Assembly (NCBI GenBank): GCA_002307275.1
Contig: DBTX01000059.1
Location: 29,157 to 66,481, forward strand
Direction of reading: 5' to 3'
Source of the DNA: Hungateiclostridiaceae bacterium UBA1305
GTDB lineage: Bacteria; Bacillota; Clostridia; Acetivibrionales; DTU013
Length of the DNA stretch: 37,325 nt
The notes beneath the pieces are model-generated. The model worked only from the letters and a program-made list of their open reading frames with translations. It was not told the DNA's origin and made no database searches. The position numbers and the translations under genes were made by a program. Positions 1 through 8,864 of the stretch are shown here, one piece after another. Positions within the stretch are counted from its first letter, which is position 1, and each line of letters begins with the position of its first letter.

Positions 1-2861
1 ACAGGCCGCAGGGTGACAGGCCGCAATATCAAGGCAGCAGGCCGCAGGGTGACAGACCCCAGTATCAGGGCGACAGGCCACAGTATCAAGGCAACAGGCC
101 GCAGGGCGACAGGCCACAGTATCAAGGCAACAGGCCACAGGGCGACAGGCCCCAATATGGCGGTGATAGGCCACAGTATCAGGGCAACAGGCCGCAGGGT
201 GACAGACCACAGGGCGACAGACCTCAATACCAGGGCGACAGGCCGCAATATCAGAGCAGACCCCAGGGTGACAGACCTCCATATCAAGGAGACAGACCGC
301 AAGGAGATAGACCTCCGTACCAGGGAAACAGACCGCAAGGTGATAGACCTTCGTACCAGGGAAACAGACCGCAGGGCGACAGGCCTCCGTACCAGGGGAA
401 CAGGCCTCCATATCAAGGAGACAGGCCGCAGGGTGACAGGCCGCAGGGTGACAGGCCGCAGGGTGACAGACCCCAGTATCAGGGCGACAGGCCGCAATAC
501 CAGGGTAACAGGCCGCAGGGCGACAGACCCCAGTATGGTGGCGACAGGCCGCAGTACGGCAGCAGACCGCAGGGCGACAGACCCCAATATGGTGGTGACA
601 GGCCGCAATACGGCAACAGGCCGCAGGGCGACAGACCCCAATATGGTGGTGACAGGCCGCAGTACGGCAACAGGCCGCAGGGTGACAGACCCCAGTATGG
701 CGGTGACAGGCCGCAGTACGGCAACAGACCGCAGGGCGCGGGTTATCGTCCAGGCGGCAACAGGTCCATGGATATACCAAAGCCTGATTTGACTGTTGCT
801 CAGAAAGAAGAACTCGGTTCGCAGAGAAGTGAAATCAGACGCGAATTCAGTAATAAAGATTTGGATAAGGATGTAAAGAGAGAGCAGAAGAAAGAAGCTC
901 CGAAAACTTCGACAATCGTAAAAGGAGGCACCAAGAGATTCAAACCTACAAATATTGGTCTTTCTGAAAAGAAGGGCGTATCTGAGGTGCTTTCTGAAGA
1001 TTTCATACTGAACGAGTTTTATACTGATTCGCAAGGGAAGAGGCGGAGACTAAACAGACCAAGAAAAGACCGTGAAATGTCGAATAAGTATATCCCGCAA
1101 AGAGCTGTGCTCACATCGATAAAGATCCCTGAAAGCATAACTGTAAAGGATCTTGCTGAAGCATTGAAAAAGACATCAACTGAAGTGATAAAGAAATTGA
1201 TGGTATATGGCATGATGGCTACCCTCAACCAGGAAGTCGACTTTGATACGGCAACCGTTGTAGCGGAGGAATTCGGGGTTAAGACTGAGAAAGAAACAGT
1301 AATCAATGAGGAAGACATTCTCTTTGATGATACTGAACAGGAAGATCAGGAAAAACTTATCCCAAGACCACCAGTTGTAGTTGTTATGGGCCATGTTGAC
1401 CACGGTAAGACTTCACTTCTCGATGCGATCAGATCGACGCATGTTATAGAAAGTGAAGCTGGCGGCATCACTCAGCACATTGGTGCATATACGGTCCAGA
1501 TAAACGACAGGAAAATAACATTCCTGGATACTCCGGGTCATGAAGCATTTACAGCCATGAGAGCAAGGGGTGCGCAGGTAACGGATATAGCCATACTGGT
1601 TGTTGCTGCAGACGATGGTGTAATGCCGCAGACTATAGAGGCAATAAACCATGCAAAAGCTGCAAAGGTATCAATCATTGTTGCAATAAACAAAATTGAC
1701 AAACCCGGTGCAAACCCGGAGAAAGTCAAGCAGGAACTGACGCAGTATGGCCTTGTATCAGAGGAATGGGGCGGTGACGTCATATGTGTAAATGTTTCTG
1801 CAAAGAAGCGTGAGAATATAGACCATTTGCTGGAGATGGTATTGCTTGCTGCGGACGTACTGGAACTGAAGGCTGATCCCGATAAGCAGGCCAAGGGTAC
1901 TATAATTGAAGCGAAACTTGATAAAAACAGGGGACCACTTGCAACAGTGCTTGTACAAAGAGGTACCCTAAATGTAGGGGACTCTATTGTAACAGGTACG
2001 ACGGTAGGCAGGATCAGAGCCATGGTGGATGACAAAGGTAACTCGGTCAAGAGTGCCGGACCGTCTACACCGGTTGAAATACTTGGTTTGCCTGATGTGC
2101 CTGAAGCAGGTGAGTTATTCTATGCGATCAAGGACGAAAAGATAGCAAGACAGCTTGCCGAGAAGAGAAAGTTCAAGCAAAAGGAAGAACAGATGAAACC
2201 TACTTCCAGGATCTCACTCGAAGACTTGTATAAACAGATTAAGGAAGGCAAGGTCAAAGACTTGAACATCATCGTGAAAGCTGACGTTCAAGGCTCCGTA
2301 CAAGCAATCATGCAATCACTTGAGAAGCTGACGAATGACGATGTCAGAGTTAATATAATTCATGGCGGAGTTGGTGCAATTACTGAGTATGACGTCATGC
2401 TTGCGAATGTTTCCAATGCAATTATCATCGCCTTCAATGTAAGGCCGGGACCAAATGTTACCGAAGCGGCTGAAAATGCCGGTGTTGACATAAGACTGTA
2501 CAAAGTTATTTACAATGCAATTGAGGATGTACAGGCAGCTATGAAGGGAATGCTCGAGCCGACGTTTAAAGAAGTGATATTGGGGCATACTGAAATCAGG
2601 CAGATATTCAAGGTAACTGGTGTAGGAACCATAGCAGGCAGTTATGTGCTTGATGGAAAGATTGAAAGAAAATCGGATATCAGAGTCATCAGAGACGGTA
2701 TTGTTATCCACGAAGGCAAACTTGCTTCACTCAAGCGTTTTAAGGATGATGCCAAGGAAGTGCTGCAAGGCTTTGAATGCGGTCTGGGATTGGATAAATT
2801 CAATGACATCAAGGAAGGCGACATTGTAGAAGCCTATACAATGGAAGAAGTCAAGCAATAA
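1..2861 (+). CDS. infB: Translation initiation factor IF-2 (5'-truncated by window edge)
   Basis: GTPase that brings initiator fMet-tRNA to the 30S subunit and promotes 50S joining. The reading frame is open from base 3, so the Met at 768 is internal and the true start lies upstream of the window; 952 residues are visible. Bases 3-764 encode a low-complexity Arg/Pro/Gln/Gly/Asp repeat domain. Numbering from the Met at 768: an IF2_N-type segment at about 113-170 (SIKIPESITVKDLAEAL), G1 GHVDHGKT at 208-215, G3 DTPGH at 254-258 and G4 NKID at 308-311, then the C-terminal domains, ending ...EEVKQ. The GTPase core is complete and canonical. It is followed by rbfA, as in many Firmicutes, with a hairpin between them. 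Only the length and composition of the N-terminal repeat are unusual. Confidence 0.97.
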   Translation, partial: RPQGDRPQYQGSRPQGDRPQYQGDRPQYQGNRPQGDRPQYQGNRPQGDRPQYGGDRPQYQGNRPQGDRPQGDRPQYQGDRPQYQSRPQGDRPPYQGDRPQGDRPPYQGNRPQGDRPSYQGNRPQGDRPPYQGNRPPYQGDRPQGDRPQGDRPQGDRPQYQGDRPQYQGNRPQGDRPQYGGDRPQYGSRPQGDRPQYGGDRPQYGNRPQGDRPQYGGDRPQYGNRPQGDRPQYGGDRPQYGNRPQGAGYRPGGNRSMDIPKPDLTVAQKEELGSQRSEIRREFSNKDLDKDVKREQKKEAPKTSTIVKGGTKRFKPTNIGLSEKKGVSEVLSEDFILNEFYTDSQGKRRRLNRPRKDREMSNKYIPQRAVLTSIKIPESITVKDLAEALKKTSTEVIKKLMVYGMMATLNQEVDFDTATVVAEEFGVKTEKETVINEEDILFDDTEQEDQEKLIPRPPVVVVMGHVDHGKTSLLDAIRSTHVIESEAGGITQHIGAYTVQINDRKITFLDTPGHEAFTAMRARGAQVTDIAILVVAADDGVMPQTIEAINHAKAAKVSIIVAINKIDKPGANPEKVKQELTQYGLVSEEWGGDVICVNVSAKKRENIDHLLEMVLLAADVLELKADPDKQAKGTIIEAKLDKNRGPLATVLVQRGTLNVGDSIVTGTTVGRIRAMVDDKGNSVKSAGPSTPVEILGLPDVPEAGELFYAIKDEKIARQLAEKRKFKQKEEQMKPTSRISLEDLYKQIKEGKVKDLNIIVKADVQGSVQAIMQSLEKLTNDDVRVNIIHGGVGAITEYDVMLANVSNAIIIAFNVRPGPNVTEAAENAGVDIRLYKVIYNAIEDVQAAMKGMLEPTFKEVILGHTEIRQIFKVTGVGTIAGSYVLDGKIERKSDIRVIRDGIVIHEGKLASLKRFKDDAKEVLQGFECGLGLDKFNDIKEGDIVEAYTMEEVKQ
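3..764 (+). repeat. Coding tandem repeat in the IF-2 N-terminal domain (RPQGD / RPQYQG units)
   Basis: This stretch is a run of 15-18 bp units encoding RPQGD, RPQYQGD, RPQYQGN, RPPYQGN and RPQYGGD blocks in the IF-2 frame, about 250 residues in view and continuing past the left edge. It is rich in Arg, Pro, Gln and Gly and almost free of aliphatic residues, so it is probably disordered. Repeat units are largely multiples of three, which also keeps other frames open and creates spurious ORFs on both strands. Such arrays expand and contract by slippage or recombination. Confidence 0.9.
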
Positions 2862-2910
2862 TTGTGTAGCATGCTAATTGGTGTCAGGTCAGTCCTGCAA
2901 AACACAAATA

Positions 2911-2958
2911 ACAGGCTGGACAAGGCGAAAAAACGTCTGTCTGGCCTGTCTGATTTTT
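2911..2958 (+). terminator. Hairpin with trailing T-run between infB and rbfA
   Basis: The arms ACAGGCTGGACA (2911-2922) and TGTCTGGCCTGT (2938-2949) pair over 12 bp with two G-U pairs. They are extended inward by GGCG/CGTC around an A-only loop, and TTTTT lies at 2954-2958. The T-run starts five bases after the stem, so this may be a partial terminator or attenuator rather than a full stop. The rbfA ribosome site lies just downstream. Confidence 0.5.
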
Positions 2959-2977
2959 AATAAACAGGAGTGTTGAT

Positions 2978-3322
2978 ATGGATAGAACAAACATGATTTC
3001 GGAAGAAATGAGAAAAGAAATAAGCGCAATTATACAAAACGATTTAAAGGATCCAAGGCTGCCTAAAATGGTCAGTGTTATCTCGGCAGATGTTACTAAG
3101 GACTTGCGTTATGCGAAGGTATTCATAAGCGTACTTGGGGATGAGACGGACAAAAAAAATGCTATTGCGGCTTTGAAAAGTGCTGCGGGATTTATGAGGC
3201 GTGAGGTTGGACATAGGATGCAGCTTCGTTATACTCCCGAGCTTTTGTTCGAACTGGATAATTCAATAGAACGCGGCGTATATATATCAAAGTTAATAAA
3301 CGATACTATCCACGGAAAATAG
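2978..3322 (+). CDS. rbfA: 30S ribosome-binding factor A
   Basis: A 114-residue protein of the RbfA family, which binds the 30S subunit near the 16S rRNA 5' region and helps late maturation. The family pattern is clear: MDRTNMISEEMRKEISAII at the start, the KDPRLPKMVSVISADVTKDL segment at about 24-43, and the KSAAGFMRREVGHRMQLRYT region at about 68-87. The length is normal. ATG 2978 has AGGAG at 2966-2970. It sits between infB and nrnA, the usual Firmicutes order, and probably shares a transcript with nrnA, truB and ribF. Confidence 0.95.
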   Translation: MDRTNMISEEMRKEISAIIQNDLKDPRLPKMVSVISADVTKDLRYAKVFISVLGDETDKKNAIAALKSAAGFMRREVGHRMQLRYTPELLFELDNSIERGVYISKLINDTIHGK

Positions 3323-3331
3323 GGGGCTTTC

Positions 3332-4285
3332 ATGCTGGGAAAAATAGCAAATGCAATTTCCAAATCGGGCGATATCGCTCTTCTGCCTCATATAGCAGCG
3401 GATGGAGATGCTTTAGGATCTTCTTTTGCGCTGGCATTGGCTATTTCTCGTATGGGCAAAAAAGTAAAGGTATTGCTGGAGGAAGACATTCCTTTTACAT
3501 ATGGCTTTCTGCCCGGAATAGAACTGTCAGGAGTTTATCAGCAAGGTGACAAACAATATGATACTGTGATTGCAGTAGATTGCGGCGATTTGGGACGGCT
3601 TGGCAATAGGGCGGATATATTCGAAGGCGCCAGAATAACTGCAAATATTGATCACCATCCGACCAATACCGGCTTTGCAGTTCATAACTTCGTTGATACA
3701 GGGTCTGCAGCTGCAGGAGAAATCATCTACAAGCTGCTTGGATTATTGAAGGTTAAGGTCGAAAAGGATATCGCGACCTGTCTATATGTAGCAATTGCTA
3801 CCGATACAGGCAGTTTTCGCTACAGTAATACTACATCTTTTACGCATGAGCTTGCAGCGGAACTTCTTAAGGCAGGAGTGGATGTAGCGGTTATTTCACA
3901 GAAAGTGTTCGATGCTACTTCGTTTGAAAAGGTTAAATTGATCAGTGAAGCGATCAATACGCTTGAATTATTTGAAAACGGTAGAATTGCAGTTATGGCG
4001 ATTTCAAACGTATTGATCAAAAAATCCGGAGCAAAAGAAGAAGAGTGCGATGGAATAATCAATACCGCCAGAAATATCAGAGGCGTTGAGGTGGCTGCAA
4101 TGCTCAGGCAGTTGGACAACGGCGAGATAAAGGTAAACCTGCGTTCAAATCTTACATTTGATGTATCAGCGATTGCCAGTCTCTATAAAGGCGGAGGCCA
4201 TAAAAAGGCGGCCGGCTATACTACTGCAGGAACACTTGAAAACGCAAAAAAAAGGTTGTTGGAAGATATAAGGGAAGTACTCTGA
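3332..4285 (+). CDS. nrnA: DHH/DHHA1 bifunctional oligoribonuclease / pAp phosphatase NrnA
   Basis: A 317-residue DHH-superfamily phosphoesterase. NrnA proteins degrade short RNA oligomers and dephosphorylate 3'-phosphoadenosine 5'-phosphate in the cytoplasm. Visible metal-binding motifs are HIAADGDALGSS near residues 22-33, VDCGD near 84-88 and DHHPTN near 109-114. The C-terminal DHHA1 domain carries GGGHKKAAG near 287-295, which binds substrate. The length fits the family. The start ATG follows a GGGGG ribosome site, 9 nt after rbfA, and the gene ends one base before truB, so it is translationally linked to both. Confidence 0.93.
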   Translation: MLGKIANAISKSGDIALLPHIAADGDALGSSFALALAISRMGKKVKVLLEEDIPFTYGFLPGIELSGVYQQGDKQYDTVIAVDCGDLGRLGNRADIFEGARITANIDHHPTNTGFAVHNFVDTGSAAAGEIIYKLLGLLKVKVEKDIATCLYVAIATDTGSFRYSNTTSFTHELAAELLKAGVDVAVISQKVFDATSFEKVKLISEAINTLELFENGRIAVMAISNVLIKKSGAKEEECDGIINTARNIRGVEVAAMLRQLDNGEIKVNLRSNLTFDVSAIASLYKGGGHKKAAGYTTAGTLENAKKRLLEDIREVL

Positions 4286-4286
4286 T

Positions 4287-5237
4287 ATGGACGGGATATT
4301 AAATGTTTTAAAACCTCCAGGTATGACTTCCTTTGATGTTGTAGCGCATCTGAGGGGATTGTTCGGAACTCGTAAAATAGGACATGCCGGTACACTTGAT
4401 CCGCTTGCTGTGGGCGTTTTGCCGGTGTGCATTGGAAAATCGACAAGGGCAATCGAATTTCTTATGGATAAGGATAAATATTATCGGGCGGAGCTTACGC
4501 TTGGAATAAGTACGGATACTCAGGATTCTTCCGGCGAAGTCCTTTCCGTTATCCCACCTGAATGCTCTGATGAAGAAATAATAGTTTCAATTAATTCATT
4601 TACAGGTATATATAATCAGCTGCCCCCCATGTATTCGGCATTGAAGGTGGACGGCAAAAGGCTGTATGAACTTGCCAGATCAGGTGTGGAGGTAGAACGG
4701 CAGAGAAGGAATGTAGAAGTCTATTCGGCAGAGGTACTGCGAATAGACAGGCTAGCGGGTGTAAAGGTGCTGATTGATGTGCATTGTTCGAAAGGCACCT
4801 ATATCAGGACTTTGTGTGCGGATATCGGAGAACGTCTTGGCTGTGGAGCTCATATGTCCTTTCTGCTGCGGAAAAGGGCGGGACCGTTTGAACTATCCGA
4901 TGCGCATACATTAGAGGAACTGGCGGAAAAACGCAGGGACGGGACACTGCAATCGACTCTGTTGAGTGTGGACAAGGTGTTCGGCAATATGCCTTGTTAT
5001 ACCCTGGATGAAAATTCCGGCTGGAAGTTTGGAAATGGAATGAATGTACAGGTACCTGACGCATTATTTCCAACCAGCCCCGGATGCGTGGGCGAGCAGT
5101 TGACGCAGTCAACGACCAGCGCAGGTAATGGAAACTGTCTGGCCCGCGTATATGACTTGGATGGCAGGTTTGTGGCAATAGGTGAAGCAAAGGTAAATGA
5201 TACTGGAACTTTTTTAAAAGTCAAAAAGTTTTTTTGA
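4287..5237 (+). CDS. truB: tRNA pseudouridine(55) synthase TruB
   Basis: Makes pseudouridine 55 in the T-arm of tRNAs. Motif I is GHAGTLDPLAVG with the catalytic Asp at residue 38, followed by the YSALKVDGKRLYELAR and GTYIRTLCADIGERLG segments typical of the family. The C-terminal PUA-like domain resumes at ARVYDLDGRFVAIGEAKV. Between about residues 263 and 278 there is an extra segment (PGCVGEQLTQSTTSAG) encoded by a copy of the window's dispersed 42-bp element, in frame and without a stop. The ATG starts one base after the nrnA stop. Function is probably kept, because the catalytic domain is intact and the insertion falls in a likely PUA-domain loop (inference). Confidence 0.95.
   Translation: MDGILNVLKPPGMTSFDVVAHLRGLFGTRKIGHAGTLDPLAVGVLPVCIGKSTRAIEFLMDKDKYYRAELTLGISTDTQDSSGEVLSVIPPECSDEEIIVSINSFTGIYNQLPPMYSALKVDGKRLYELARSGVEVERQRRNVEVYSAEVLRIDRLAGVKVLIDVHCSKGTYIRTLCADIGERLGCGAHMSFLLRKRAGPFELSDAHTLEELAEKRRDGTLQSTLLSVDKVFGNMPCYTLDENSGWKFGNGMNVQVPDALFPTSPGCVGEQLTQSTTSAGNGNCLARVYDLDGRFVAIGEAKVNDTGTFLKVKKFF
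5073..5120 (+). repeat. Dispersed palindromic element, copy A, in frame within truB
   Basis: The conserved block GGATGCGTGGGCGAGCA starts at 5082. It is followed by the perfect dyad GTTGAC-GCA-GTCAAC at 5099-5113 and the GACCAG end. The hexamer ACCAGC occurs at 5073-5078 and again at 5115-5120, 42 bp (14 codons) apart, so one unit adds no frameshift. The ACCAGC pair could be a target duplication or part of the unit, since the tandem copies near 18.8 kb also share a CCAG boundary. The nearest relative in the window is the copy at 29125. Confidence 0.8.
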
Positions 5238-5277
5238 GAAAACTGCCTCAACACTGGCATGAATGGGGGCTGCACGG

Positions 5278-6216
5278 ATGAAAGCTATATATGGGGCCGA
5301 TAATGTCAAGTTCGCCCAAAGATCGACTGCAGTGGGCCTCGGAAATTTTGACGGGCTGCATGTAGGACACATGGCACTTGTGAATACACTGATCAGTGTA
5401 GCCAGGCTCAATGGGCTCGAAACGATGATATACACCTTTACAAAACATCCTGAGAATATTTTGAGGAAGAAGCTCTTTACCCCTCTTCTAACGACTGTGG
5501 GTAAAAAGATACAGCTTTTAAGCGAGACGGCATTGAACTATACCTATTTTGATGAGTTTGATGAGAGCTTTTCAAGGATGAAGCCGGAATGTTTTGTCAG
5601 GGAAGTACTTCTGGATAAGCTCGGAGCAAAGCTTCTGGTTGCCGGTTTCGACTACAGGTTCGGTTACATGGGTCAGGGAAACGCAGATCTGTTAAAAGAA
5701 CTTGCAAAAAAGTACAATTTCAAACTGATTATTATACCGCCGATAAAAATTGATAATGAGATTGTAAGCAGTACACGGATAAGAGGTCTGGTTTCTAAGG
5801 GAGATATGGAAAATGTATTCAGACTGCTGGGCAGGCATTATTCTATTACCGGCGAGGTTCTGGACGGCAGGCGGGTTGGTCGGGGGATAGGTTTTCCGAC
5901 TGCAAACCTTCAGCCGGAAGAATACCTGATCATGCCTCATAATGGTGTTTATATCACAAAAACCTTATTTAACGGTGATTGTTACAACAGTGTGACGAAC
6001 ATAGGCCTGAATCCGACTTTCGGTGATGTCGCGAGAATCAGTGCAGAAACCCATATACTCAACTTTGACAGGGATATTTATAAAAGCAGCATTGAAGTGT
6101 TTTTCATGGCCAAGCTGCGCAACGAGAAAAAATTTAAAAATGGGGAAGAACTTGCGGAACAGATAAAACGCGATATTCGAGCCGCAAAGGAGTATTTTGA
6201 TCTGAATGAAACTTGA
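5278..6216 (+). CDS. ribF: Bifunctional riboflavin kinase / FAD synthetase
   Basis: Converts riboflavin to FMN and FMN to FAD. The N-terminal nucleotidyltransferase domain shows GNFDGLHVGH near residues 22-31 and SSTRIRGLVSKGD near 165-177. The C-terminal riboflavin kinase domain shows GRRVGRGIGFPTANLQ near 200-215 with the conserved PTAN. The 312-residue length is typical. An in-frame ATG at 5263 exists, but ATG 5278 is preferred because GGGGGC at 5265-5270 sits 7-8 bases upstream and the earlier ATG has no ribosome site. Its end overlaps hypF by 11 nt. Confidence 0.94.
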   Translation: MKAIYGADNVKFAQRSTAVGLGNFDGLHVGHMALVNTLISVARLNGLETMIYTFTKHPENILRKKLFTPLLTTVGKKIQLLSETALNYTYFDEFDESFSRMKPECFVREVLLDKLGAKLLVAGFDYRFGYMGQGNADLLKELAKKYNFKLIIIPPIKIDNEIVSSTRIRGLVSKGDMENVFRLLGRHYSITGEVLDGRRVGRGIGFPTANLQPEEYLIMPHNGVYITKTLFNGDCYNSVTNIGLNPTFGDVARISAETHILNFDRDIYKSSIEVFFMAKLRNEKKFKNGEELAEQIKRDIRAAKEYFDLNET

Positions 6217-8497
6217 AAGATACAGGGTCGAGGTCAATGGCATCGTACAAGGTGTAGGCTTCAGGCCTTTTGTTTTTAAACTTGCACAAGGCCTTTCATT
6301 GAAGGGCGTCGTGTTAAATACCTCCGGAGGAGTAGTGATTGAGGCCGAGGGAACGACCGAAGAGCTTGAGGCATTTGTTTCCCGCCTGATTTCCGATGCG
6401 CCGCCGCTAGCTTCAATTGATACCATTTCGATAGAAAAGCTGGAACCTGCCGGGTATGGAGAATTCAGCATATCCTCCAGTATTCCAGGTATAAGTCTGA
6501 ATACATTGATTTCGCCAGATATCACCACTTGCGGGGACTGCAGAAGGGAGCTTTTTGATCCGGCAGACCATCGGCATCTATATCCATTCATAAACTGCAC
6601 GAATTGCGGTCCAAGGTTTACGATCATTTGCGGTGTACCCTATGATAGGGGAAACACCACAATGAAGGATTTTGTCATGTGCCCGGTTTGCGGCGCTCAA
6701 TACAGGGAGCCGGCAGACAGACGGTACCATGCGCAGCCTCTGTGCTGCCATGACTGTGGACCTGAACTGGTTCTGACTGACAGAGAAGGCAAAGCTTTGA
6801 CTGATCCGATAAATAAAGCGGCTGAGCTGCTTGCAACAGGCAGTATAATTGCAATGAAGAGTCTTGGAGGGTATCATCTTGTATGCAATGCTTTGGATGG
6901 TGATGCTGTCGATGAACTCAGGAGAAGGAAATACCGCGATGAAAAGCCATTCGCACTAATGGCGGGAGATCTGGACATCATTCGTAAATATTGTGTTATT
7001 GACGAGAACTCAGTCCAACTGCTTCAATCTGCCGCAGGCCCTATTGTACTATTACCAAAAAAGTCAGCATCTATTCTGCCAAAGCAGCTTGCACCGGGGA
7101 ATCCGGATCTTGGAGTCATGCTTGCGTATACGCCGGTCCACTTGCTTTTGTTTTCGAAGGAAACAGGAAAAAAGACCGAGTGCCCGGAAATTCTGGTTAT
7201 GACAAGCGGAAATAAAAGTGATGAACCGATTTGTTATGAAGATGAGGACGCTTTCAACAGACTTAAAGGAATTGCCGACTATTTTCTGACAAATAACAGG
7301 CCAATAAGGACAAGGACAGATGATTCAGTTATCAGGAATTTCAGAGGAAAGGAATACTTTATCAGACGTTCACGGGGGTATGTGCCTGCTCCGGTAACGA
7401 TCGACAGAACAATCCTTCCGGCAGATCTGCCCTCGGTATTGGCGCTGGGCGGTGAACTTAAAAATACCTTCTGCATGACCAAAGACAACAGATTTTTTGT
7501 AAGCCATCATATCGGTGATCTTGAAAACATCGAGACGCTGCAGTCTTTTGAGGAAGGTATCGAGCATTATAAGAGGCTGTTTGACATAAAGCCCACAATA
7601 GCTGCATTTGACATGCACCCGGCCTATTTATCCACCGCTTACGCGCAGACGCTGAAGGATATTGCAATGGTGCCGGTTCAGCACCATCATGCGCATATCG
7701 CAGCATGCATGGCAGAGAATAACCTTACCGGGGATGTGATAGGAGTTGCTTTTGACGGTACCGGATATGGTGAGGATGGTAACATATGGGGAGGGGAATT
7801 TTTCACAGGCAGTTATGTGCATTTCCAACGAGCTGCACATCTGCAGTATTTCAGGCTTCCCGGAAGCGAAGCAGCAATCAGGGAGCCATGGAGGGTAGCA
7901 GCATCGTGTCTGCATCAGTTCGGATATAAACTGGATCTGCCTGGGGGTATCGCAGCTAAAAAGCTAAGTCTCGTTGCCGAAATGCTTGAGAAAGAGCTCA
8001 ACAGTCCGCTGACCTCGAGCATGGGGCGTCTCTTTGAGGCTGTAGCAGCACTCACCGGCATAAAAACGGTAAACAGATTTGAAGGACAGGCAGCAATCGA
8101 ACTGGAGCATGCTGCTGCAGGAAAGATCGGCAGTTCTTACTGCTATAGTATGGAAGAGAACGGCAATAATTGTGTTATTGGCATTAAAGGTATTATTGAC
8201 GGGATATTGGCGGATATTGCCGCAGGAATACAGCCGGGTGCTATCTCAGGGAGATTTCACGGCACCATAGTAAATATGGTGGAAGAGGTCTGCTGCAGGA
8301 TAAAGCGGGAAAAAGGTCTTAACAGAGTAGTTCTGAGCGGTGGAGTTTTTCAGAACATGCTGTTGTTGTCAGAGTGTCTGGATAGGTTGGAATTGCAAGG
8401 CTTCAAGATTTATATACACAGGAAGGTGCCAACAAATGACGGCGGTATTTCTCTTGGACAGGCTGTAATTGCTATGGCACGCCAGTCGAATTTCTGA
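6206..8497 (+). CDS. hypF: Carbamoyltransferase HypF (NiFe-hydrogenase maturation)
   Basis: Uses carbamoyl phosphate and ATP to make the thiocarbamate on HypE that becomes the cyanide ligands of the NiFe site. The domains, in order, are: acylphosphatase-like (residues 1-90, NGIVQGVGFRPFV); two Cys4 zinc fingers (CGDC...CTNC near 111-137 and CPVC...CCHDC near 158-184); a YrdC-like domain (KSLGGYHLVCNA...RRRKYRDEKPFALM, about 215-255); and a Kae1-like domain with HHHAHIAACMAE, VAFDGTGYGEDGNIWGGE and LSGGVFQN. At 763 residues it is full length. The ATG lies inside the end of ribF, suggesting translational coupling. Confidence 0.97.
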   Translation: MKLERYRVEVNGIVQGVGFRPFVFKLAQGLSLKGVVLNTSGGVVIEAEGTTEELEAFVSRLISDAPPLASIDTISIEKLEPAGYGEFSISSSIPGISLNTLISPDITTCGDCRRELFDPADHRHLYPFINCTNCGPRFTIICGVPYDRGNTTMKDFVMCPVCGAQYREPADRRYHAQPLCCHDCGPELVLTDREGKALTDPINKAAELLATGSIIAMKSLGGYHLVCNALDGDAVDELRRRKYRDEKPFALMAGDLDIIRKYCVIDENSVQLLQSAAGPIVLLPKKSASILPKQLAPGNPDLGVMLAYTPVHLLLFSKETGKKTECPEILVMTSGNKSDEPICYEDEDAFNRLKGIADYFLTNNRPIRTRTDDSVIRNFRGKEYFIRRSRGYVPAPVTIDRTILPADLPSVLALGGELKNTFCMTKDNRFFVSHHIGDLENIETLQSFEEGIEHYKRLFDIKPTIAAFDMHPAYLSTAYAQTLKDIAMVPVQHHHAHIAACMAENNLTGDVIGVAFDGTGYGEDGNIWGGEFFTGSYVHFQRAAHLQYFRLPGSEAAIREPWRVAASCLHQFGYKLDLPGGIAAKKLSLVAEMLEKELNSPLTSSMGRLFEAVAALTGIKTVNRFEGQAAIELEHAAAGKIGSSYCYSMEENGNNCVIGIKGIIDGILADIAAGIQPGAISGRFHGTIVNMVEEVCCRIKREKGLNRVVLSGGVFQNMLLLSECLDRLELQGFKIYIHRKVPTNDGGISLGQAVIAMARQSNF

Positions 8498-8532
8498 TAA
8501 AATATTTATTATGTTGTGGAAATTATTTAAGT

Positions 8533-8565
8533 GAAAAAAGCTTATTTGTCGTAAGTTCTTTTTTC
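8533..8565 (+). terminator. A/T-stem hairpin after hypF
   Basis: GAAAAAAG (8533-8540) pairs with CTTTTTTC (8558-8565), and CTTA pairs with TAAG inside, separated by a two-base bulge. The T-run is in the descending arm, so it could act as a terminator or on both strands. It lies in the 142-bp gap between hypF and hypC, which may therefore be separately transcribed. Confidence 0.4.
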
Positions 8566-8639
8566 ATTATATGTAGTTGACTATAAAATTGATACGTTAA
8601 GCGTATTTCTGTTCGATAATATAAGAAGGAGTGACAAAA

Positions 8640-8864
8640 ATGTGTCTTGGAATACCGGGAAAAATTGTGAGGCTGGATGGTAAGGATGCAGTTGCAGAGA
8701 TACTTGGTGCCGAAAGGGGCATATCGATAGAGCTGTTGGGGAATGTGAAAATCGGTGATTATGTGCTGATCCATGCAGGTTGTGCGATACAAGTGGTTGA
8801 TGAGGAAGAAGCACTTGACACGATCAAGCTCTTTAATGAACTGAGGGATGTTGCAAATGCGTGA
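8640..8864 (+). CDS. hypC: Hydrogenase assembly chaperone HypC/HybG
   Basis: A 74-residue chaperone that binds HypD and the hydrogenase large-subunit precursor while the Fe(CN)2CO unit is built and delivered. The diagnostic N-terminus MCLGIPGKIV begins at ATG 8640, with the essential Cys at position 2. An upstream in-frame GTG (8631) would add three residues and bury that Cys, so it is rejected. AGAAGGAG at 8624-8631 is a well-spaced ribosome site. Length and the IGDYVLIHAGCAIQ segment are typical. The stop overlaps hypD. Confidence 0.96.
   Translation: MCLGIPGKIVRLDGKDAVAEILGAERGISIELLGNVKIGDYVLIHAGCAIQVVDEEEALDTIKLFNELRDVANA

Noticed and set aside
768..770. Met at 768 as the start of IF-2
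   Set aside because: The frame is open upstream to the window edge with in-frame repeats, and no ribosome site precedes it.
13..792. Open frame of 259 codons (and a minus-strand frame at 479-724) over the IF-2 repeat region
   Set aside because: Both arise because the repeat units are multiples of three with no stops. The IF-2 frame continues through the whole region and joins conserved IF-2 sequence.
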